The translations under genes and the position numbers were made by a program. From Vreelandella massiliensis (GTDB lineage: Bacteria; Pseudomonadota; Gammaproteobacteria; Pseudomonadales; Halomonadaceae), in assembly GCF_900155385.1 (NCBI RefSeq), contig NZ_LT699752.1:1-51802 (forward strand): a DNA stretch of 51,802 nucleotides, written 5' to 3'. Below are positions 45,495 to 51,802 of the stretch, in pieces. The notes beneath the pieces were generated by a model. The model was not told the origin of the DNA. It saw only the letters and a list, made by a program, of their open reading frames with translations, and made no database searches. The stretch's first letter is position 1. The number at the start of each line of letters is the position of its first letter.

Positions 45495-47593
45495 AAGGGC
45501 TGAGTCAACTGCTGAGCCAGCGCGACCGTTTAAGTGATGTGCGCATGAAAGTGCTCGCCGGCCCGGTGTTGATCATCATGATTCTCGGCATGATGATCGT
45601 GCCGCTGCCGCCGTTCGTGCTCGATTTACTCTTTACCTTCAATATTGCCCTGGCGGTCATGGTGCTGCTGGTTAGCATGTTCACGCAAAAACCGCTCGAT
45701 TTTGCCGCTTTTCCGGCGGTGCTGCTGTTTACCACGCTGCTGCGCCTGTCGTTGAACGTCGCCTCCACTCGGGTGGTTTTAATGAATGGCCACGAAGGGG
45801 GCGACGCGGCGGGTAAAGTGATCGAGGCGTTCGGTACCTTCCTCGTCGGCGGTAACTTTGCCGTGGGCTTGGTGGTGTTTCTGATTTTGGTGGTGATCAA
45901 CTTTATGGTCATCACCAAGGGCGCCGGGCGTATCGCCGAAGTCGGCGCGCGCTTTATGCTCGACGCCATGCCGGGTAAGCAGATGGCGATCGACGCCGAC
46001 CTGAACGCCGGGCTGATCGGCGAAGAGGACGCCAAAAAGCGCCGTGCCGAAGTCTCCCAGGAAGCGGATTTCTACGGCTCCATGGACGGTGCCAGTAAAT
46101 TCGTGCGCGGTGATGCCATGGCGGGTCTGGTGATCATGGTGGTCAATATCATCGGCGGGCTTTTGATCGGCATGATGCAGCACGACATGAGCTTTGCCGC
46201 GGCGGGGGAGACCTACACGCTGTTGACCATTGGCGATGGCCTGGTGGCGCAAATTCCCGCCTTGGTGATCTCCACCGCCGCCGGTGTGACGGTCTCGCGG
46301 GTCACCACCGACCAGGACGTGGGCCAGCAGATGCTGAGCCAGCTGTTCGTTAATCCGCAGGTGATGATCCTCGCCGCCGCGGTAATGGGGCTTTTGGGGT
46401 TGGTGCCGGGCATGCCCAACCTGGTGTTTTTGATTTTCACCGCGCTGCTCGGCGGCTTGGCGTGGTTTTTGATTCGTCAGCAGAACCAGCTGTTGGTCAA
46501 AGAGGAGATCGCCGCGGCACCGCCGCCGCCCACGCAGGAGGCGCCCGAAGCCAGTTGGGAAGACGTGCAGCTGGTCGATACCCTGGGGCTGGAAGTGGGC
46601 CACCGCTTGATTCCGCTGGTCGATTCGCGCCAGAAGGGCGAGCTTCTGGGGCGGATCAAGAGTGTGCGCAAAAAGTTCGCCCAGGAAGTGGGCTTTTTGC
46701 CGCCGGTGGTGCATATCCGCGATAACTTGGAGCTTGCGCCCAACGACTATGTGTTGACCATGAAAGGCGCGGAGATCGGCCGCGCCGAGGCGCACCCGGG
46801 CAAGTGGCTGGCGATTGACCCCGGCCAGGTCTCCGGTGAGCTGCAGGGCACGCCGACGCAGGACCCGGCGTTTGGCCTGCCAGCGGTGTGGATCGACGGC
46901 AACCAGCGTGAACATGCTCAGGTCTACGGCTACACGGTGGTGGATGCCAGCACCGTGATTGCCACGCACCTCAACCACCTGCTGCACCGCCACTCGCCCG
47001 AAATGCTGGGCCGCGCCGAGGTGCAGAAGCTGCTCGACAAACTCAGCGACGAACAGAAGTCGCTGGTCGAAGAGGTGGTGCCGAAGGCGATTTCGCTGAC
47101 GGTGCTGCAGCGCATCTTGCAGAACCTGCTCGACGAGGATGTCTCCATCCGCGATATGCGCACCATTCTCGATACCCTGGCCGAGTACGCCCCGCAGCAG
47201 CAAGACGCCAACGAACTCACCGCGCTGGTGCGCGTGGCGCTAGGCCGTGCGATTACCCAGCAGTGGTTCGCCGGGCAGGAGACGCTTAACGTGATGGGCC
47301 TCGACGCGCAGCTTGAGCAAGTCCTGCTGCAGGCCATGAACGGCAACGGCTGTCACCGTGATAGTGAGCGTCGGCGCGGGAGTCTCTTTCATCGCCTGCA
47401 GCGCATTGCTGATGAGATTGACGATCACCTGCTCCAGGCGCACCAGGTCGCCTTTGACCCAAAGGGTGTCGTGGGGGAGGTGCTGTTCCACGTTAATCTG
47501 CCCCGCCCGCAGGCGACTGTGAAAGAGCCGCAGTGCATACTCAACGCAGGACTGCACCGAAATCGTCTCCTGGCGCTCGCTGCTTTTGCGTGA
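45491..47593 (+). CDS. flhA: FlhA, export gate protein, with 3' end replaced
   Basis: The frame encodes 700 residues, but only about 1-620 are FlhA. These include eight membrane segments, the FHIPEP signature region (RLSLNVASTRVVLMNGHEGG and KGAGRIAEVGARFMLDAMPG) and most of the cytoplasmic domain up to LEQVLLQAMNGNG. From about 47,351 the translation is antisense to the sensor kinase gene on the other strand and has no FlhA character. About 80 residues, most of the last cytoplasmic subdomain (ACD4), are therefore missing. In E. coli FlhA (692 residues) this part follows LLLQAMQ. The protein is probably not functional, or the join is an assembly error. Confidence 0.9.
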   Translation: MKGLSQLLSQRDRLSDVRMKVLAGPVLIIMILGMMIVPLPPFVLDLLFTFNIALAVMVLLVSMFTQKPLDFAAFPAVLLFTTLLRLSLNVASTRVVLMNGHEGGDAAGKVIEAFGTFLVGGNFAVGLVVFLILVVINFMVITKGAGRIAEVGARFMLDAMPGKQMAIDADLNAGLIGEEDAKKRRAEVSQEADFYGSMDGASKFVRGDAMAGLVIMVVNIIGGLLIGMMQHDMSFAAAGETYTLLTIGDGLVAQIPALVISTAAGVTVSRVTTDQDVGQQMLSQLFVNPQVMILAAAVMGLLGLVPGMPNLVFLIFTALLGGLAWFLIRQQNQLLVKEEIAAAPPPPTQEAPEASWEDVQLVDTLGLEVGHRLIPLVDSRQKGELLGRIKSVRKKFAQEVGFLPPVVHIRDNLELAPNDYVLTMKGAEIGRAEAHPGKWLAIDPGQVSGELQGTPTQDPAFGLPAVWIDGNQREHAQVYGYTVVDASTVIATHLNHLLHRHSPEMLGRAEVQKLLDKLSDEQKSLVEEVVPKAISLTVLQRILQNLLDEDVSIRDMRTILDTLAEYAPQQQDANELTALVRVALGRAITQQWFAGQETLNVMGLDAQLEQVLLQAMNGNGCHRDSERRRGSLFHRLQRIADEIDDHLLQAHQVAFDPKGVVGEVLFHVNLPRPQATVKEPQCILNAGLHRNRLLALAAFA
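47240..47593. other. Tail-to-tail fusion of flhA and the sensor kinase gene
   Basis: Two convergent open frames overlap here by 354 bases, and each ends in the antisense of the other. Genuine FlhA stops at about 47,350 and genuine kinase (minus strand) starts being recognisable at about 47,351. Neither gene has its conserved C-terminal part. Both genes encode LQAM close to the join, which creates the inverted repeat CTGCAGGC...GCCTGCAG around it. The simplest reading is a deletion that removed both 3' ends and whatever lay between. Confidence 0.85.
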
Positions 47594-48994
47594 GAACTGG
47601 CGTAGCTGGGCGCTAATGTCCGCCATGCGTTGGGTAAGCTCGATAATTTGAGCCAGATTGGCGTCGGCTTGCTCCACGCGGGAGAGTTCAAGAAAGCGAC
47701 GCGCGTTTTCGCCGTAGGCGCGAATGGCGGCTAGAGGCTGGTTGAGTTCGTGGTTGATGCCCGCGGCGAGCTGGCCGATCACGGCAAGCTTCGCGGCTTG
47801 AATCAGCTCATCCTGCGTTTGCCGCAAATTGGCTTCCGCACGGCGCCGCTCTTCGATCTCCGCCGATAAACGCTGATTGCTGGCGACTAAATCCCGGGTG
47901 CGCCGCTCGACGCTGATTTCCAGCTCATCGCGCACCCGTGCCAGCGTCTGGCGTTCGCGGTCTGCAAAGGCTTCGCGCTCGCGGCGAAGGCGCAGACGCT
48001 GCCAACCGATGCCGCCACCGAGCGCGACGACACCGTAAAGCCCACCCGCCATTAGCGCCGTCATCCACTGCGCGTTAACCACCGGGTCGATCGGCTTAAG
48101 GATGTGCATGTCCCACTCGAATTCAGGCAGTTGGCGGGTCAAGCTCAGGTAGCGATGGTTGCTAAGCGGCCCGCTGTCGAAACTGACGATGTGAGTGCCG
48201 GGGGCGTATTGCGCTTCTTGACGGATCCCGGAGGCATCAAGGGGTTCAACGGCGTAGCGGCGGGTTTCACGCAGTGCTTCGCGCTGCTCATCGGAGAGCG
48301 GGTGGAGCGCATTCATGCGCAGTTCCGGTTCGCTTGCCAGAAAAATGATGTCGTCGGTAGCGGTGACAAAGAGCGTGGCGTCCTGTTCCGCCCAGCTCTC
48401 TTCCACATCGTTTAGCAGCACTTTCACTACCATCACGCCGTCGGGGCGTGCATCGGGGGAGGTGGTGTCGAGCCATACCGGGGCGGAGAAGTAGTAGCCG
48501 CGCTCAAGCGATTGCACCCCCAGGCCGTAGAAGCGCCCCTGGCCCCCGCCGATCGCGTCGGTGTAGTAGCTGCGAAAGGCGTAATTCTGGCCGATAAAAG
48601 TGTTGGGGCGATGCCAGTTGCTGGCGGCAATGGTGGTGCCTTCGCGGTCCAGCAGGTAGACATCCGACACGCCGGCGGTAAAGCGAAAACGGTCGAGCAG
48701 CAGGTTGAGCGGCATCACGTCTTGTCGCTCGGGAGAGGCGAGAAAACGCTGTACGCCTTCGCGGGTGGCGAGTAGTTGCGGCAAATAATCGTAGCGCAGC
48801 AAGTAACCGTTTAGGTTGGCGGCAGAGAGGCGCAGCTCATTTTCGGCATCCTCTTGAAGGTTGGTGAGCGCTTGCTCGCGAGCGAATCGAGCGGCCTGCC
48901 ACATCATTAGCACCAGGCCGAGCGCTACCATAAGCCAGACCACGTGCCGCCACTTATTAAGCTGACGCGGTTTCCAGTGACGAAACTGCATCAT
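47240..48994 (-). CDS. DctB-like sensor histidine kinase, 3' truncated
   Basis: The frame encodes 584 residues, of which about 1-548 are kinase. Membrane segment about 18-38, a periplasmic double-Cache-like sensor domain to about 300 (with TDAIGGGQGRFYGLGVQSLE, as in DctB), second membrane segment about 305-330, coiled coil, then the H box (GINHELNQPLAAIRAYGENA, His near 412) and N box (VIVNLISNALQAM). The G1, F and G2 ATP-binding boxes are absent because the frame runs into antisense flhA. DctB kinases sense C4-dicarboxylates and act with DctD, but no dctD is here. The start overlaps the regulator gene stop by four bases, so the two are one transcript. Confidence 0.87.
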   Translation of the reverse strand: MMQFRHWKPRQLNKWRHVVWLMVALGLVLMMWQAARFAREQALTNLQEDAENELRLSAANLNGYLLRYDYLPQLLATREGVQRFLASPERQDVMPLNLLLDRFRFTAGVSDVYLLDREGTTIAASNWHRPNTFIGQNYAFRSYYTDAIGGGQGRFYGLGVQSLERGYYFSAPVWLDTTSPDARPDGVMVVKVLLNDVEESWAEQDATLFVTATDDIIFLASEPELRMNALHPLSDEQREALRETRRYAVEPLDASGIRQEAQYAPGTHIVSFDSGPLSNHRYLSLTRQLPEFEWDMHILKPIDPVVNAQWMTALMAGGLYGVVALGGGIGWQRLRLRREREAFADRERQTLARVRDELEISVERRTRDLVASNQRLSAEIEERRRAEANLRQTQDELIQAAKLAVIGQLAAGINHELNQPLAAIRAYGENARRFLELSRVEQADANLAQIIELTQRMADISAQLRQFSRKSSERQETISVQSCVEYALRLFHSRLRAGQINVEQHLPHDTLWVKGDLVRLEQVIVNLISNALQAMKETPAPTLTITVTAVAVHGLQQDLLKLRVEAHHVKRLLPGEPLLGNRTA

Positions 48995-49761
48995 GCCGGT
49001 GAGGAGACGCTCTGAGCGCGGCGCAAGGCGCGTTGGGCACGGGTTTCGGCGCGTGCCATTTCCAAAAGACCCTCTTCGACGAAGACAAGATGTTCGTGGG
49101 CACGGGTGCGAGCGTCTTCGGCGCGGCCTTCTAAAATGGCATCAAGCAGCGCGCGGTGCTGCTGCATTAACTGGCGGCGCGAGCCGGGCTTCGCGAACAG
49201 ATGCGCGAGGTTATCGACGATACTCTGCTCCAGCAGGTGGAAAATGCCGCGAATGGTATGCAGCAGCAGGACATTATGCGCGGCTTCGGCAATCGCCAGG
49301 TGAAAAGCGGCGTCTAGCTTGGCTTCTTGCGCGGGGTCGGCGCCGGCAAAACCACCGTCCAGTTCTTCAAAGCGCTGAATCAACACCGCTTTATCCGCAG
49401 GTGTGGAGCGCAGCGCTGCGTAATAGGCCGAAATACCCTCCATCGCATCGCGAAACTCTAGCAGGTCAAGGTGGAACTCTTTGTGGCGCGAGAGCATTTC
49501 CAGCAGCGGGTCGGTGTAGCCGCTATTGAGAGTATCGTTGACGAAGGTACCGCCCCCTTGGCGGCTGTTCAGCAGCCCCCGCGCGGCAAGCTTTTGAATG
49601 GCCTCGCGCAATGAAGGGCGCGAGACGCCAAAGCGTTCGGCCAACTCGCGCTCCGGCGGCAAGCGCTGTCCAGGCTTTAGGCTGCCTTCTAAAATCATTG
49701 CCTCCAAGCGTTCGGTAATGACATCGGCTAAACGGGGCTGGCGAAGCGGCGAGTAGTTCAT
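48991..49761 (-). CDS. lldR: GntR/FCD-family regulator, LldR/PdhR type
   Basis: 256 residues from the ATG at 49761 (AAGGAG six bases upstream; the frame extends 27 bases further without support). N-terminal winged helix (LPPERELAERFGVSRPSLRE, then RQGGGTFV) and C-terminal FCD ligand domain (AEAAHNVLLLHTIRGIFHLL) with the metal-binding His residues. Sequence resembles PdhR and pseudomonad LldR. Divergent from lldD, with AATTGGT-N3-ACCAAT sites before both genes, so it most likely represses lldD and itself until lactate is present. The symbol is inferred from context. Confidence 0.85.
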   Translation of the reverse strand: MNYSPLRQPRLADVITERLEAMILEGSLKPGQRLPPERELAERFGVSRPSLREAIQKLAARGLLNSRQGGGTFVNDTLNSGYTDPLLEMLSRHKEFHLDLLEFRDAMEGISAYYAALRSTPADKAVLIQRFEELDGGFAGADPAQEAKLDAAFHLAIAEAAHNVLLLHTIRGIFHLLEQSIVDNLAHLFAKPGSRRQLMQQHRALLDAILEGRAEDARTRAHEHLVFVEEGLLEMARAETRAQRALRRAQSVSSPA

Positions 49762-49773
49762 AAACGGCTCCTT

Positions 49774-49790
49774 AATTGGTAAGACCAATG
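49774..49790. promoter_or_regulatory. LldR/PdhR-type operator, regulator side
   Basis: AATTGGT-AAG-ACCAATG, a near-perfect palindrome of the PdhR/LldR class, starts 13 bases upstream of the regulator start codon, so it probably mediates autorepression. Confidence 0.75.
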
Positions 49791-50098
49791 TTAAGCAATT
49801 TGCGTAGCGTCTTCAACCGATTTGGCGGGAACGTGGAAGGAAAGGTATTTTTGCTGATGAGGCTTTCTCAGTGAGCCTAAAACTAAAGTATAGGTGAGAA
49901 AGCCGCGATAAGAGAGTGCCTTGATTTGACACCTTAATGGCGTTTCACTACCGTTGTGTCTGATTTTTTTGTTAATTGGTAAAACCAATTTTAAGTGCGG
50001 TGCACCGGCCTAGATAGCATGTGTGGCACCGGATAGCCGCCGTCAGTCGCCTCTTTGGTAACGGCTTTACACAGTGCACTCATTGCATAGGGCTCGTC
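49791..50098. other. Intergenic region between lldR and lldD
   Basis: About 300 bases with both divergent promoters and two operators whose centres are exactly 200 bases apart. AT-rich around 49,840-49,990. No gene seen; the open frame extending lldD upstream to 50,021 does not resemble the protein family. Confidence 0.6.
49974..49990. promoter_or_regulatory. LldR/PdhR-type operator, lldD side
   Basis: AATTGGT-AAA-ACCAATT is a perfect seven-base inverted repeat with a three-base centre, 109 bases upstream of the lldD start. It has the same half-sites as the copy at 49774-49790. Confidence 0.78.
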
Positions 50099-51241
50099 AT
50101 GATCATTTCAGCACCCACAGACTACCGCCAAGCAGCCAAGCGTCGCCTCCCTCCTTTCCTGTTTCATTACGCAGACGGCGGGTCATACGCGGAACGTACA
50201 TTGCGTCGTAACGTCGAGGATCTTGCGGATATCGGGTTGCGACAGCGCGTGCTCAAGGATATGTCGTCGCTCTCGTTGGAAACCGAGCTGTTTGGCGAAA
50301 AGCTTTCCATGCCGGTTGCCTTGGCGCCCGTCGGATTAACAGGCATGTACGCTAAGCGTGGCGAGGTTCAAGCGGCGCGAGCGGCCACTAAGAAAGGTAT
50401 ACCCTTTACCCTCTCGACGGTATCGGTGTGTCCCATTGCCGAAGTCGCGGGCGCCGTTGAGCGCCCGATCTGGTTTCAGCTCTATGTGCTTAAGGATCGC
50501 GGCTTTATGAAGCATGTCCTTGAGCGTGCCAAAGAGGCAGGCGTCAAAACACTGGTCTTTACTGTCGATATGCCCGTGCCAGGAGCGCGCTACCGCGACG
50601 CGCATTCAGGCATGAGTGGCAAACACGGGCCAATGAGGCGCGTTCTTCAGGCGGCGATGCATCCTCTTTGGGCGTGGGACGTGGGGCTCAATGGTCGCCC
50701 TCACGACTTGGGCAATGTTTCTGATTATCGCGGGCAGCCGACCGAGCTTGAGGATTACATTGCCTGGTTGGGGGATAACTTTGATCCCGCCATTTCGTGG
50801 AAAGATCTGGAGTGGATTCGCGAGTTTTGGGATGGTCCCATGATTATTAAGGGTATCTTGGATCCTGAAGACGCTCGAGATGCGGTGCGCTTCGGTGCCG
50901 ATGGTATTGTTGTTTCCAACCATGGCGGTCGTCAGCTAGATGGCGTTCCTTCCACGGCGCGGGCCTTGCCGGCGATAGCGGATGCCGTTAAAGGCGACTT
51001 GAAGATTCTGGCCGACTCCGGTGTGCGCAACGGACTGGATGTCGTGAGAATGATTGCGATGGGGGCTGACACGGCGCTAATTGGCCGCGCCTTTATTTAC
51101 GCGCTCGCGACCTCTGGGGAGTCTGGCGTCTCGCATTTGCTGGAGCTGTTTGAAAAAGAGATGCGAGTGGCAATGACCCTGACGGGCGCGCGCAGCATTG
51201 CGGATCTTACGCAAGATTCTCTGGTATCGGAGGCATGGTGA
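50099..51241 (+). CDS. lldD: L-lactate dehydrogenase (FMN, quinone-linked)
   Basis: 380 residues from the ATG at 50099, which aligns with E. coli LldD ([20 protein letters not shown]); the longer frame from 50021 adds 26 unrelated residues. Strong family blocks: FFHY-like [57 protein letters not shown] and the active-site [15 protein letters not shown], then [20 protein letters not shown]. It oxidises L-lactate to pyruvate at the membrane, passing electrons to quinone. No lactate permease gene is in the window. The C-terminus is about 16 residues shorter than in E. coli. Confidence 0.96.
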   Translation: MIISAPTDYRQAAKRRLPPFLFHYADGGSYAERTLRRNVEDLADIGLRQRVLKDMSSLSLETELFGEKLSMPVALAPVGLTGMYAKRGEVQAARAATKKGIPFTLSTVSVCPIAEVAGAVERPIWFQLYVLKDRGFMKHVLERAKEAGVKTLVFTVDMPVPGARYRDAHSGMSGKHGPMRRVLQAAMHPLWAWDVGLNGRPHDLGNVSDYRGQPTELEDYIAWLGDNFDPAISWKDLEWIREFWDGPMIIKGILDPEDARDAVRFGADGIVVSNHGGRQLDGVPSTARALPAIADAVKGDLKILADSGVRNGLDVVRMIAMGADTALIGRAFIYALATSGESGVSHLLELFEKEMRVAMTLTGARSIADLTQDSLVSEAW

Positions 51242-51478
51242 ACCTCCTAGCGCTTGGCAGTGAAAAAGTGGCCCGCTAAAAGCGTGGCGAGGCAGGCATG
51301 AAATTTTTTTACACACGCCTCTTGCCAATCCGGCGTTGAGCCCGTAAAGTACGCATCCGCTGCCGGGGACGCCAAGCGTTTCCAGCGGTGAATGAAGGTA
51401 AAAACCTTCGGTTTGTCAGTAGGTTAGAGCGATTGTCTGCTCACCTACATTGCTGAATTCAGCCACTGAAAATAGCGA

Positions 51479-51506
51479 TTGACAAACACCACGGAAGGCG
51501 TAGAAT
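51479..51506 (+). promoter_or_regulatory. Main rRNA operon promoter
   Basis: Perfect -35 TTGACA (51479-51484), 16-base spacer and TAGAAT as -10 (51501-51506), followed by a GC-rich discriminator region. The -10 lies inside a perfect ten-base inverted repeat (GGAAGGCGTA...TACGCCTTCC, 51493-51515). Confidence 0.78.
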
Positions 51507-51560
51507 ACGCCTTCCTCGCTGAGGCCAAGCAGTACAGCAGTTGGCCGGTAATACAGCGAC

Positions 51561-51574
51561 ACGCTCTTTAAGAA
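51561..51574 (+). promoter_or_regulatory. BoxA-like rRNA antitermination element
   Basis: The sequence CGCTCTTTAAGAA in the leader resembles the boxA consensus TGCTCTTTAACAA, which binds NusB/S10 to prevent early termination of rRNA transcripts. Confidence 0.65.
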
Positions 51575-51747
51575 TTTGATCAGGTAATTCATGTGGGCGC
51601 TTGCCGATGAGGGTGACAAATCACCTATTATCAAGGCAAGCGACTCGTCAAGCCTGTTCTCAGGAACAGGATTTATGAATTCGTTTGAAACCTTGAGCCA
51701 AGATTGGTTCGCTTCTGCCTTCGGGCAGGCAAGAACTGTATGATTTT

Positions 51748-51802
51748 AAACTGAAGAGTTTGATCATGGCTCAGATTGAACGCTGGCGGCAGGCCTAACA
51801 CA
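51748..51802 (+). rRNA. rrs: 16S ribosomal RNA, 5' end (partial)
   Basis: The last ~55 bases match the universal 16S start: TGAAGAGTTTGATCATGGCT followed by CAGATTGAACGCTGGCGGCA and GGCCTAACACA. The gene continues beyond the window. The 5' end is placed by analogy with E. coli. Confidence 0.95.

Larger units (their letters stand above)
51242..51747. other. rRNA operon promoter and leader region
   Basis: 506 bases between lldD and 16S. It holds a possible upstream promoter (TTGCCA at 51322, 17 bases, TAAAGT at 51345), the main promoter at 51479-51506, a boxA-like antitermination element, and hairpins in the leader (CGCTTGCC...GGCAAGCG near 51,598-51,643 and CCTGTTC-TCAG-GAACAGG near 51,655-51,672). 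No clear lldD terminator and no protein gene are visible. Confidence 0.7.

Noticed and set aside
45779..47203. Large 474-codon frame antisense to flhA
   Set aside because: His/Arg/Gln-rich shadow of a GC-rich coding sequence with no recognisable domain; flhA in the other frame is unambiguous.
1..51802. CRISPR arrays, insertion sequences, prophage genes, tRNAs
   Set aside because: No regularly spaced repeats, transposase or integrase genes, or tRNA-like sequences were recognised on either strand.

Overview
The window most likely comes from a moderately halophilic gammaproteobacterium of the Halomonas/Chromohalobacter type. This rests on protein similarity recognised by eye, the FlhDC-based flagellar hierarchy and the moderately high GC; no database search was possible. 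The window lies between two rRNA operons that point the same way. It opens with the last bases of a 23S gene plus a 5S gene, and closes with an rRNA promoter, leader and the first ~55 bases of a 16S gene.

Almost everything between is one flagellar and chemotaxis locus of about 46 kb, whose modules follow the enterobacterial order. From left to right: an SDR oxidoreductase; flgNMA (minus) divergent from flgBCDEFGHIJ-flgKL (plus); a shared terminator; the minus-strand block fliFGHIJK and fliLMNOPQR, with fliE divergent; flaG and an Aer-like receptor (minus); a YcgR/PilZ-HD-GYP fusion, fliS, fliT, a second FliK-like protein and an FlhB-tail protein (plus); then flhDC, motAB, cheAW, a receptor, cheRBYZ and flhBA (plus). 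Nearly complete rod-hook-ring, export, switch, stator and chemotaxis sets are present. The flagellin gene fliC, the cap gene fliD and the sigma factor gene fliA are absent and must lie elsewhere if the cell is flagellated.

Five good sigma-28 promoters (TAAAGT-like, 11-base gap, GCCGAT) precede flgM, flgK, flaG, fliS and motA. They suggest an FlhDC, then FliA/FlgM, then late-gene cascade.

The right end holds a different module: a DctB-like sensor kinase, an LldR/PdhR-type GntR regulator and L-lactate dehydrogenase lldD, with two matching palindromic operators exactly 200 bp apart. The most striking anomaly is at about 47,350. There flhA and the kinase gene run into each other tail to tail and both lack their true 3' ends. 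FlhA loses about 80 C-terminal residues and the kinase loses its G1/F/G2 ATP-binding boxes. Either a deletion removed both ends and everything between, or the assembly is chimeric.

Other points of interest are a duplicated N-terminal peptide in FliN, a degenerate metal site in the HD-GYP fusion, AT-rich hypervariable cores in flgE, flgK and flgL, and a dual-sensor receptor ending in a CheR-tethering pentapeptide.
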